A DNA stretch of 10,303 nucleotides from an uncultured Methanosarcinales archaeon (GTDB lineage: Archaea > Halobacteriota > Methanosarcinia > Methanotrichales > Methanotrichaceae). Below, piece after piece: positions 1 to 5,422 of the stretch. The notes under the pieces are model-generated. The model was not told the DNA's origin. It saw nothing but the letters and a program-made list of their open reading frames with translations, and did no database searches. The position numbers were made by a program, and so were the translations under genes. How positions within the stretch are numbered: position 1 is the stretch's first letter; each line of letters begins with the position of its first letter. Location: NCBI GenBank assembly GCA_937864385.1, contig CALMJN010000304.1, positions 1 to 10,303 on the forward strand. Direction: 5' to 3'.

Positions 1-128
1 ATATCTATGTCGCTTTTTTTTGTCTCTTCTCCTCTGACAAAGGAGCCGAAGAGGCCGATTCTTCGCACAGCAAATCTTCTCTTGATCTCTTGCTCGTGGT
101 TTTTGAGGATCTCAATTGCTTTCAACAC
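1..128 (-). CDS. MNT-type nucleotidyltransferase (probable antitoxin), N-terminal part, runs off left edge
   Basis: The minus strand encodes a reading frame beginning MLKAIEILKNHEQEIKRRF and continuing into GLFGSFVRGE and KKSDID before leaving the window. The GSF...RGE...SDID arrangement is the nucleotidyltransferase signature of minimal (MNT) nucleotidyltransferases: a helix plus GS motif followed by the D-x-D metal-binding aspartates. About 42 of the usual 95-150 residues are present. Family knowledge: MNT proteins usually pair with a HEPN-domain RNase toxin and inactivate it by adding AMP to it. No HEPN gene lies upstream here, so any partner should be beyond the left edge. There is no ATG. 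GTG at 128 or TTG at 125 must start it, and a GGGGTG Shine-Dalgarno at 136-131 fits TTG 125 better on spacing. Confidence is high for the domain and lower for a toxin-antitoxin role. Confidence 0.8.
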   Translation of the reverse strand, partial: MLKAIEILKNHEQEIKRRFAVRRIGLFGSFVRGEETKKSDID

Positions 129-217
129 GGCACCCCACAGATATCCTTCATGTAGCAGAATGATTGAGACAGTACAAATCCGAGGTTTAGTTCCTTGGGA
201 TCTAATGGATCTTCAAA

Positions 218-228
218 CCTTTTATAGT
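218..228 (-). promoter_or_regulatory. Possible TATA box for the MNT gene
   Basis: The minus strand reads CTATAAAAGG at 227-218, a good archaeal box A. A transcript would start near 197, giving a leader of about 70 bases before the non-ATG start at 128/125. No other obvious box lies nearer. The long leader is unusual beside the short leaders elsewhere in the window, so the assignment is uncertain. Confidence 0.4.
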
Positions 229-243
229 GATTCCCCTAGCTTC

Positions 244-843
244 TCACTCTATAAATTCCAAGCATTTGCTCCAACTGCCATCCCAGGGCATCCCGTGATG
301 CCGCTGGCGCAGCCCTCGCTTTAGAGGGGGCACAATCCAAGCAATGCAGGCCCCCCCATCTCGCATTCTCTGGTGACAAGCTATGATACGGGAGCATTTA
401 TCCTTAGCTTCAATAACCTTCATCCGCTTGCTGCCCGGTACCCAAGCCTGCCCGGCGTTGAGGGCGCCCCACCGCAGCGCAGGAGGCCGAAGGCCGACTC
501 ACGGTGCCCCGGAAGAGGGTGCAAAGGCTGGGGCCAGCCTAACCAAATCCCCAGGCTCTTCTTCCCAGTCAGTACCCCTTCAACCCAGAGCCACTCTCTC
601 TTCCCGGCGGGTAGAGTATCGAAAGGTACCGGGCCAGGGCAGACACCATCTAAAGCTTCCCATGGGGCCTTGGACCGTCTGATAGCCGCCGACAAAGACG
701 CACTGCACGCCGCTGCCTGCGAGAAAGCGACGCAGCTCATCGAATATACCCAGGGTGCATGAGTCAACAGCCACATCCTGGCCTGATACAGCCCGGAAGA
801 AAGTCCCCTCCAGAAACCTTAATCTCATCCTCCGTCCCACCAC
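244..843 (-). pseudogene. Possible decayed gene or gene remnant, two in-frame stops
   Basis: No intact gene is convincing between 129 and 848. On the minus strand one frame reads from 843 to 244 and is broken only by TGA codons near 580 and near 490. The first segment (about 843-660) has protein-like composition, including DVAVDSCTLGIFDELRRF and VQCVFVGGYQTVQGPMG, with codon use like the neighbouring real genes. The middle (about 660-430) is GC-rich and does not read like a protein. The last segment is a 59-codon frame from ATG 423 to a TGA at 246-244 that ends in GMPWDGSWSKCLEFIE. I do not recognise a family. An AGGAGGTG Shine-Dalgarno-like string at 848-841 sits just upstream of the first segment. 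Alternatives are a short intact gene followed by noncoding DNA, or chance open frames in GC-rich sequence. The start would overlap the promoter of the divergent oxidoreductase. Confidence 0.25.
814..826 (+). promoter_or_regulatory. Weak TATA-like element for the oxidoreductase
   Basis: The string AACCTTAATC is centred about 27 bases upstream of the proposed GTG start at 849, and there is no Shine-Dalgarno before that codon. This is the spacing expected of a leaderless archaeal transcript. The match to box A is weak. Confidence 0.3.
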
Positions 844-848
844 CTCCT

Positions 849-2009
849 GTGAACTGCGATGTCCTGGTCGCCGGAGCCTCTGCCGCCGGCCTCAATGCCG
901 CCATCTCCGCCGCCGAGGAGGGAGCGGATGTGATCCTGGCGGACTCCGATCTCAGGGGAGCAATGCGCCCCGCCAACACCCTCTTCGAGGGAATGGCCAG
1001 GACAGCGAGCATCAATATCGATGACAGCTACATCCAAAACAATCTGGAGGGCATGCAGATAATCAGCCCCTCCGGCCTGGCGGTGACTATCCACGCCCCG
1101 GGCTACTTTTTGGACCGCCGGAAGCTCGACGATTATTACCTCTCCCTGGCTCAGGACGCCGGCGTGGCCCTCCTTCCCGGCACCGTCCAGGAGGCCAAAT
1201 TGCAGGGCACCCGCCGGGTGGTCTGGATCGGCGAGGAGAGGATCGACGCTCGAGTGGTGATCGATGCCTCCGGCGTAGCGGGCAGCATCGCCCGCCGGGA
1301 GGGCCTGGAGCCCATGCGCCACAGGGAAGATATCGCCTGGGCCATGGAGGCGGACGTGGAGCTTGCCGGGCTCGGCGATGAGCCTCTCTTTCAGTACTGG
1401 ATCGGCAGCATCTCCCCCGGCTGGAAGGCCACTTTTTCGCCGGCAGGAGGCGACAGGGCCACACTGGGGGTATTTGTGCGCGGCCACGGCCAGAATGTGC
1501 AGCCCTTTTTCCGAGGCTTTCTCAGCAGGTTCAAGGCCTTCAAGTCCAGACAGTATGGTGACATGGAGGAAATGAAGATCCTCTCCATCCGGCGGGGGGG
1601 CGACCCCATCGCCGTTTTGCCCGGAGATATCGTGGCCGACTCGCTGATGGTGGCGGGCGGGGCAGCAGGACAGAGCGGCCTCGCCTACAGCATCCGGGCG
1701 GGAAGAATATGCGGCAGCGTGGCCGCCCGAGCCGCGGCAAAGAAGGATGTCTCCTGGCGCTCTCTCTACCGCTATGTCCGGCTCTGGAACCGAGAGTTTT
1801 ACTGGCAGTACCGCATGGGCCGGGCATCATTGCAGACCCTGTCAGCCATGAACGACCCGGAAATAGACCGGCTGGTCAGGGGCCTCTCAGGTAAAAGGCT
1901 CGTCTCCAGAGGCTCCTTCGCCAGAAAGGCCATCCTGGCCGGGGCGGCCACTGCTCTGTCCCGGCCCAGGACCATTCTGGACCTGGCCAGGAACCTCATG
2001 CGCGGCTAG
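849..2009 (+). CDS. FAD-dependent oxidoreductase, geranylgeranyl reductase superfamily
   Basis: A 386-residue flavoprotein. The N-terminus has the Rossmann dinucleotide-binding fold: strand CDVLVAG, the glycine-rich turn GASAAG at residues 9-14 (a GxGxxG variant), and an acidic residue ending strand two (ILAD, D32). A second FAD-contact segment, VVIDASG, lies mid-protein, and MVAGGAAGQSGLAYSIRAG near the C-terminus matches the usual GDAAG region, except that the Asp is Gly. Family knowledge: relatives reduce isoprenoid double bonds of archaeal lipids or act as FixC/UbiH-type oxidases. The usual YxWxFPK substrate motif is replaced by PGWKATFSPAGGD, so the substrate cannot be assigned. I chose GTG 849 because the fold begins there. 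The in-frame ATG at 759 would add 30 Pro/Ser-rich residues. The gene ends 43 bases before the next gene, which has its own promoter-like element. Confidence 0.85.
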   Translation: MNCDVLVAGASAAGLNAAISAAEEGADVILADSDLRGAMRPANTLFEGMARTASINIDDSYIQNNLEGMQIISPSGLAVTIHAPGYFLDRRKLDDYYLSLAQDAGVALLPGTVQEAKLQGTRRVVWIGEERIDARVVIDASGVAGSIARREGLEPMRHREDIAWAMEADVELAGLGDEPLFQYWIGSISPGWKATFSPAGGDRATLGVFVRGHGQNVQPFFRGFLSRFKAFKSRQYGDMEEMKILSIRRGGDPIAVLPGDIVADSLMVAGGAAGQSGLAYSIRAGRICGSVAARAAAKKDVSWRSLYRYVRLWNREFYWQYRMGRASLQTLSAMNDPEIDRLVRGLSGKRLVSRGSFARKAILAGAATALSRPRTILDLARNLMRG

Positions 2010-2021
2010 CTTTGGAAAAGT

Positions 2022-2032
2022 CCATTTATCTG
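2022..2032 (+). promoter_or_regulatory. TATA-like element ahead of the aroK cluster
   Basis: CCATTTATCTG is centred about 26 bases before ATG 2053, and no Shine-Dalgarno precedes that ATG. This fits a leaderless start for the 2053-4119 transcript. Read-through from the oxidoreductase gene is also possible. Confidence 0.4.
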
Positions 2033-2052
2033 AAAATTCTACATGACATCTG

Positions 2053-2577
2053 ATGATCGAACTGTCCAGCGAGCCCTATGTTCTCAAGCCCAGAGAAACG
2101 CCACTCTCCGAGGCGGACTTCAGGCTTCATCTAAACATCGGCTGGTGTCGCGGTGTCCTCTTCAATGTGGTGGCTATGAAGAACGCCATCGCCGTGGTGG
2201 AGTACGATGCTCTGCTCTGGTCCGATGACTCGGCAATGTTCGTGGAGTATAAAGACTCCGTAGCCGCCTACAAGGCTCTCTCCTCCCGCCGGGTGCAGCA
2301 GATGAACAGCCTGGCCAAGAACATATCCCGGGGCCTGGGCTACAAGAGCTTTGTCTTCATTGTGGTAGTCAAGGGCCTGGAGGAGAAGACCAGCAAAGGA
2401 GGCGTCGAGGTCCTGCCCCTCTATTATCTGGGCAGCTACCAGCCTAATTTCATCTCCTCCATGGCTGAGCTCGAGTATCTGGACAAGATGATCGCCAAAT
2501 ACAGCCGGGAGGGAGAGCTGGATTTCGTTCGGGAGCTGGAGAAGCTCCGGAAGATACTGGAGATGGAGCAGTCATGA
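2053..2577 (+). CDS. Uncharacterised protein with PD-(D/E)XK-like residue pattern
   Basis: This 174-residue soluble protein has no signal peptide or membrane segment. I do not recognise a named family. Residues 50-67 read E-Y-D, then a strand and turn (ALLWSDDSAM), then FVEYK, giving E50, D52, E65 and K67. This is the D-x(n)-E-x-K layout of the PD-(D/E)XK nuclease fold. It is followed by a Gln-bearing helix (RRVQQMNSLAKNI) and a strong strand (YKSFVFIVVVKG), the order seen in NERD- and RecB-like nucleases. The C-terminus (about 135-174) is a charged helix, possibly a coiled coil. The stop overlaps aroK by four bases (ATGA), so translation is probably coupled. Whether it cuts nucleic acid is inference; it could be an inactive fold member. 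The start is ATG 2053, probably leaderless. Confidence 0.75.
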   Translation: MIELSSEPYVLKPRETPLSEADFRLHLNIGWCRGVLFNVVAMKNAIAVVEYDALLWSDDSAMFVEYKDSVAAYKALSSRRVQQMNSLAKNISRGLGYKSFVFIVVVKGLEEKTSKGGVEVLPLYYLGSYQPNFISSMAELEYLDKMIAKYSREGELDFVRELEKLRKILEMEQS

Positions 2578-3422
2578 TAGGGCATGGCCGGGCGGGTGGG
2601 GCGGCTACCATACTCAATGCCGTGGCCAACTGGAAGGGATCGGCCTTCGGCATAGGCCTCATGACCTATGCCGAAGTGGAATTAGACCGCACCGGAACCA
2701 TAAAGGGCGACGTTCCGGGAGTGGACACCAGGCTGATAGAGATTTGCGTGGGCCTGGTCCTGGAGAGGCTGGGATACGATTATGGAGCTGTCGTACGAAC
2801 CCGCAGTGAGATTCCCGTGGCCAGCGGCCTGAAGAGCAGCAGCACTGCCGCCAACGCTGTCATCCTGGCCGCTCTGGATGCTCTCCATGAGGAGATGGAC
2901 CCCATAGAAGCGGCAAAAATCGGAGTCGCCGCGGCCAGGAAAGCAGGAGTGACCATCACCGGGGCTCTGGACGATGCCCTGGCCTCCATGCTGGGCGGGG
3001 TGGTAGTGACTGATAACAAAGAAATGCTTCTCCTGAAGAGGGAGGAGCTTGATACACCCGTGTTGATACTCTCACCGGAAAAAAAGCTCTTCTCCCAGGA
3101 GACCAGCGTATCGCGCTCCCGTCTCATCTCCCCTATAGCCGATGTTGTCTTCGATCTGGCCCTGAGAGGAGACTACGCCCGGGCCATGACCATCAACGGC
3201 CTGGCTTACTGCGCCGCCCTGAGCCTCTCGGCGGAGCCTGTGCTCCTGGCATTAGAGGCCGGGGCCAAGGGAGCCAGCTTATCCGGCACCGGCCCCTCAT
3301 ACGCTGCCATAGTCGAGCCGCACCGGATTGAAGCCCTGGAGGCGGCCTGGAGGCCGCTGGGCGGAAAGGTGATAAGAACCTACTCCAATAATAGCTGCGC
3401 ATCCAAAGGCGAGGGGACTTGA
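2574..3422 (+). CDS. aroK: Shikimate kinase, archaeal GHMP type
   Basis: A 282-residue cytosolic enzyme that phosphorylates shikimate with ATP to shikimate 3-phosphate, the fifth step of the shikimate pathway toward chorismate. It is the archaeal GHMP-superfamily enzyme, unrelated to the bacterial P-loop kinase. Evidence in order: N-terminal GAATILNAVANWKGSAFG-like segment (residues 9-26, here beginning GGAATILN), the ATP-binding motif PVASGLKSSSTAAN at 81-94 (GHMP motif 2), ITGALDDALASMLGG at 128-142, and KGASLSGTGPS at 232-242 (motif 3). Length is normal for the family. ATG 2574 overlaps the upstream stop and has TGGAG at 2564-2568, five bases away. The stop overlaps chorismate mutase by one base, which puts two steps flanking chorismate on one transcript. 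Confidence 0.95.
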   Translation: MIGHGRAGGAATILNAVANWKGSAFGIGLMTYAEVELDRTGTIKGDVPGVDTRLIEICVGLVLERLGYDYGAVVRTRSEIPVASGLKSSSTAANAVILAALDALHEEMDPIEAAKIGVAAARKAGVTITGALDDALASMLGGVVVTDNKEMLLLKREELDTPVLILSPEKKLFSQETSVSRSRLISPIADVVFDLALRGDYARAMTINGLAYCAALSLSAEPVLLALEAGAKGASLSGTGPSYAAIVEPHRIEALEAAWRPLGGKVIRTYSNNSCASKGEGT

Positions 3423-3706
3423 TGAATCTAGAGGAGCATCGCAGCGATATGGAGAGCATAGACGAGCAGATCATAAGGCTGATCCACCGCCGCATGGGAC
3501 TGTCGAAAAAGATCTTTGAGGTGAAGAGGGCGGAGGGCAGGCCCATAGTCGATCCGGAGAGGGAGAAGTGGGTTTTATCCCATGCCATGGACCTGGCGGT
3601 TGAGCTGAACCTTGATGCGGGTGCCGTAAAGAGCATCTTTGAGACTATCATTGCCATGAGCGTTCACAAGCAGCAGGAACTTCAGGGCAGAGATCAGGGC
3701 GGATAG
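3422..3706 (+). CDS. aroQ: Chorismate mutase, AroQ class
   Basis: A 94-residue all-helical monofunctional chorismate mutase that converts chorismate to prephenate, committing it to phenylalanine/tyrosine synthesis. All catalytic positions of the E. coli AroQ domain are present with a constant offset of four: R7, R24, K35, D44, R47, E48, S80 and Q84 (E. coli R11, R28, K39, D48, R51, E52, S84, Q88). It should therefore be active. The helix registers [15 protein letters not shown] and VDPEREKWV are typical. No prephenate dehydratase or dehydrogenase domain is fused. ATG 3422 overlaps the aroK stop (TGATG), with GAGGGG at 3411-3416 as Shine-Dalgarno. TTG 3419 is a less likely start. It is co-transcribed with aroK. 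Confidence 0.93.
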   Translation: MNLEEHRSDMESIDEQIIRLIHRRMGLSKKIFEVKRAEGRPIVDPEREKWVLSHAMDLAVELNLDAGAVKSIFETIIAMSVHKQQELQGRDQGG

Positions 3707-3717
3707 ACGGACTGTAT

Positions 3718-3725
3718 GAGGTGAT
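3718..3725 (+). promoter_or_regulatory. Strong Shine-Dalgarno deciding the purE start
   Basis: GAGGTGAT at 3718-3725 is an eight-base match to the complement of the 16S 3' end and lies four bases before ATG 3730. It overlaps the alternative GTG 3721 and ATG 3724, which argues against those starts. Confidence 0.7.
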
Positions 3726-3729
3726 GAGG

Positions 3730-4119
3730 ATGGTTGATATTGCGGTTTTATCCGGCTCCAAATCCGATCAGGCCATAGTGGACAGGATTGTGCGCAAGCT
3801 GGAGGAGAGGAGGGCTTCCTTTGAGCATAAAGTTCTCTCTGCCCACAGAAATCCCAAAGAATTGGATGAGTTCGTCTCCGCCACGGATGCCCGCGTCTTT
3901 ATCGCTGTGGCCGGCCTGTCGGCGGCGCTTCCTGGCGTTGTGGCCTCAAAGACCTCTCGCCCGGTGATAGGAGTGCCTGTGAGCGCCAAGCTGGGCGGCC
4001 TTGACGCACTTCTTTCAATTGTGCAGATGCCGCCGGGAGTCCCAGTGGCCTGCGTGGGCATAGATAATGGAGAAAATGCGGCGCTATTGGCGCTTAGAAT
4101 TCTGGAATCGGGAAGATAG
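3730..4119 (+). CDS. purE: PurE, AIR carboxylase / N5-CAIR mutase, short form
   Basis: A 129-residue PurE making 4-carboxy-5-aminoimidazole ribonucleotide in de novo purine synthesis. Seen in order: LSGSKSD (7-13, phosphate/nucleotide loop), SAHRNP (37-42, containing the catalytic His39), [14 protein letters not shown] (60-73), [21 protein letters not shown] and [10 protein letters not shown]. Two oddities stand out. Relatives, bacterial class I and methanococcal, have AAHLPG where this has SAALPG, so the second conserved active-site histidine is Ala66. The protein also stops right after the last core helix, lacking the roughly 25-30 C-terminal residues usual in PurE, which contribute to octamer packing. 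No PurK is visible nearby. It lies 23 bases after chorismate mutase, so probably belongs to the same transcript. It is likely functional, but the class (CO2- or N5-CAIR-using) cannot be settled here. Confidence 0.9.
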   Translation: MVDIAVLSGSKSDQAIVDRIVRKLEERRASFEHKVLSAHRNPKELDEFVSATDARVFIAVAGLSAALPGVVASKTSRPVIGVPVSAKLGGLDALLSIVQMPPGVPVACVGIDNGENAALLALRILESGR

Positions 4120-4130
4120 CTATTTATACA
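4120..4130 (+). promoter_or_regulatory. TATA box for the universal stress gene
   Basis: CTATTTATACA begins directly after the purE stop. Transcription would start near 4150, leaving a short leader with Shine-Dalgarno AGGTGG (4155-4160) six bases before ATG 4167. This separates the stress gene from the biosynthetic cluster. Confidence 0.65.
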
Positions 4131-4166
4131 ATGTCTGCAGGATTAAGGCACCAAAGGTGGGATAGG

Positions 4167-4598
4167 ATGTACAAGCGGATATTGATCGCCACGGATGGCT
4201 CAGACAAATCCATGAAGGCCGCTGAGGAGGGCATGGAGCTCGCTAAGGCACTAGGCGCTCAGGTTATAGCGCTCAATGTAATCAATGAGGTCGTTATTGC
4301 CAGCGCAGTGAGACAGCTTGGTTCCGACAGAAAAGAAGTTGAAGAAAGGCTTAAAGTTGCTGGCGAAAAGGCGGTAGATAACATAAAGGCCATGGGAGCC
4401 AAAATGGGCGTTAATGTTGATGCCATCGTCACAATCGGCGCGCCCGCAAACACAGTTATAGACATGGCTGGTGCCGAACAGGCAGATCTCATTATCATGG
4501 GAAGCCATGGTGAGTCCGGTGCCACCAAGCTCCTCATAGGTAGCGTTGTGCAGAAGGTTCTCTACTGGGCTACGATCCCGGTGCTGGTAGTGAGATGA
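4167..4598 (+). CDS. Universal stress protein (UspA family), ATP-binding type
   Basis: A 143-residue single-domain Usp. It opens with YKRILIATDGSDKS, where Asp10 is the usual adenine-contact aspartate, and ends with IIMGSHGESG...LLIGSVV. That carries the full nucleotide motif G-x2-G-x9-G-S (G112, G115, G125, S126), so it belongs to the ATP-binding branch. The terminal PVLVV strand is the normal dimer-forming strand. Family knowledge: these cytosolic proteins bind ATP and influence stress survival, though the biochemical role of most is unknown. The ATG at 4131 is rejected because it adjoins the TATA box; ATG 4167 has a good Shine-Dalgarno. A small membrane protein follows after four bases, so the two are probably co-transcribed and may act together, for instance by placing the Usp at the membrane. 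Confidence 0.92.
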   Translation: MYKRILIATDGSDKSMKAAEEGMELAKALGAQVIALNVINEVVIASAVRQLGSDRKEVEERLKVAGEKAVDNIKAMGAKMGVNVDAIVTIGAPANTVIDMAGAEQADLIIMGSHGESGATKLLIGSVVQKVLYWATIPVLVVR

Positions 4599-4602
4599 GT
4601 TT

Positions 4603-4713
4603 ATGGAAGCACTTGTATTAGGCGAAACCCTGATCTACAGCTCATTTGCCCTTGTCTTCGTGCTGGGCGTCGTCCTGGGCTACTTCGTCATCAGCCTCAT
4701 TGGTTCAAGCTAA
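4603..4713 (+). CDS. Small single-span membrane protein (36 aa)
   Basis: The frame begins MEALVLGETLIYSSF, continues into a hydrophobic stretch rich in Val, Leu, Phe and Gly (about residues 10-33, including FVLGVVLGYFVISLIG) and ends at TAA 4711-4713. It predicts one membrane helix with only two charged residues, both at the N-terminal side. It starts four bases after the Usp stop, and a terminator hairpin begins about 19 bases after its own stop, so it lies inside the same transcript. The Shine-Dalgarno is weak (GAG in TGAGATGAG), so translation may depend on coupling to the Usp. I know no named family. In shape it recalls small accessory subunits such as KdpF, but there is no sequence basis for that role. 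It is short enough that automatic annotation would miss it. Confidence 0.6.
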   Translation: MEALVLGETLIYSSFALVFVLGVVLGYFVISLIGSS

Positions 4714-4731
4714 AATTGCCTCTCGGGAGGA

Positions 4732-4770
4732 GGCCGGATAAAACCGGCCAGATATTTTATTTTTTTTGCT
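4732..4770. terminator. Hairpin plus T/A tract between converging genes
   Basis: GGCCGG (4732-4737) and CCGGCC (4744-4749) form a perfect six-pair stem with loop ATAAAA. It is followed by a T-rich run (TATTTTATTTTTTTT, about 4753-4767). It ends the plus-strand Usp unit. The stem is symmetric, so it could also help end the metallopeptidase gene arriving from the right on the minus strand, although its T tract favours plus-strand use. Confidence 0.7.
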
Positions 4771-4776
4771 TCAACT

Positions 4777-5271
4777 TCAACCAGAGCCGTTCTTGTCCAG
4801 GCTCTCGCTGGCCATGAGAAATCCAATGGCCCTCTCCGCCAGAGGGTAGCGGTGCACCAGGGCTTTGAATTTTGGGCCGTGGTTGGGCTCAATGAGATGG
4901 GCCAGCTCATGTAAAATCACATAATCCTCCACCCACTGGGGAAGATGAGCCAGATTGCTGCTGATCCTAATGGTCCTGGCCAGGCAATTGCAAGAACCCC
5001 GCCTGCGCTCCTGATTGGAGGAATACTGAATGCTGTTCCAGCAGAGGCTTCCCTGGAAGTATTTGCGGTTTAACAGGCTGGCTCGCTCCTGGAGATGATG
5101 ATCGTCCTTGGGGTAGCTCCGCTTCTCTAGCCGGGAGCGCAGCTTCTGGATGTGGCCGGCTAAAGCAGCATCGGATATAAAGGCAGGTGCCAGCACCTCC
5201 ATCACTCCCCCCACCATCCTGGCGGAGATGGTCTTTCTGCGTCGCGCAGACCTCTTTACCACAACTTCCAT
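4777..5271 (-). CDS. YgjP/DUF45-type zinc metallopeptidase
   Basis: A 164-residue soluble protein with the metal-binding motif H121-E122-L-A-H125 and the third ligand H131 in HELAHLIEPNHGPKF, the YgjP-like metallopeptidase (DUF45) signature. The preceding strand and VEDYVILHELAH match the family, as does an upstream RRRGSCN, though the usual RWGSC tryptophan is missing. The N-terminal KRSARRRKTISARM and VLAPAF segment corresponds to the family's beta-rich start. Family members are found across bacteria and archaea and are often near restriction-modification genes, but their substrate is unknown. The start is ATG 5271. A GAGG at about 5286-5283 is a loose Shine-Dalgarno, and ATTAATATTT near 5318-5309 could be its TATA box. 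The gene converges on the Usp unit and shares its terminator region. It is likely active, with function unassigned. Confidence 0.88.
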   Translation of the reverse strand: MEVVVKRSARRRKTISARMVGGVMEVLAPAFISDAALAGHIQKLRSRLEKRSYPKDDHHLQERASLLNRKYFQGSLCWNSIQYSSNQERRRGSCNCLARTIRISSNLAHLPQWVEDYVILHELAHLIEPNHGPKFKALVHRYPLAERAIGFLMASESLDKNGSG

Positions 5272-5422
5272 TAAAGGCAGCCTCGCTGCAATTGCTTGAT
5301 CACGGAAATATTAATAACTTTCTTTTAGAAGTTTGATTGCACTTGAATTAAATAATTTTTGCATAATTTTTTCCATAAAAGCATTTTCAACGATCGAATT
5401 CTCATATATATTTGATCCATTA
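5272..5422 (-). other. AT-rich spacer with a coding-like tail
   Basis: This 151-base gap is far more AT-rich than its surroundings. On the minus strand it contains the frame SNIYENSIVENAFMEKIM and then QKLFNSSAIKLLKESY, ending at TAA 5313-5311. The amphipathic, helix-like composition suggests the end of a former gene, or that the upstream secreted protein once read further in another frame. It also holds the likely TATA element for the metallopeptidase gene (about 5318-5309). No terminator hairpin is obvious. Confidence 0.3.

Noticed and set aside
287..302. A perfect small inverted repeat, GGCATC-CCGT-GATGCC.
   Set aside because: It is a single six-pair stem with no T tract or repeat partner in the window, and it lies within a possible reading frame. 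There is not enough to call a terminator or mobile-element end.
7..324. A plus-strand open frame of about 105 codons at the left edge.
   Set aside because: It lies antisense to the MNT nucleotidyltransferase and its promoter, and the product has no recognisable character.
373..762. A plus-strand open frame of about 129 codons.
   Set aside because: Its composition (Pro/Arg/Gly-rich, no pattern) fits chance openness in GC-rich DNA, and no start signal is seen.
795..808. GGAAGAAAGTCCCC resembles the conserved GGAAAGUCC box of RNase P RNA.
   Set aside because: The roughly 300 bases that should follow on the plus strand encode the oxidoreductase, and no partner ACAGAA region was seen.
759..848. 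An upstream ATG adding 30 residues to the oxidoreductase.
   Set aside because: The extra segment is Pro/Ser-rich and unlike the family, the fold starts at the GTG at 849, and a TATA-like element lies inside the extension.
825..1487. A 220-codon minus-strand frame.
   Set aside because: It is the antisense shadow of the oxidoreductase gene, which has clear flavoprotein motifs.
4131..4166. An upstream ATG for the universal stress protein.
   Set aside because: It adjoins the TATA box, so it would lie upstream of the transcript. The ATG at 4167 has a good Shine-Dalgarno and the family-typical N-terminus.
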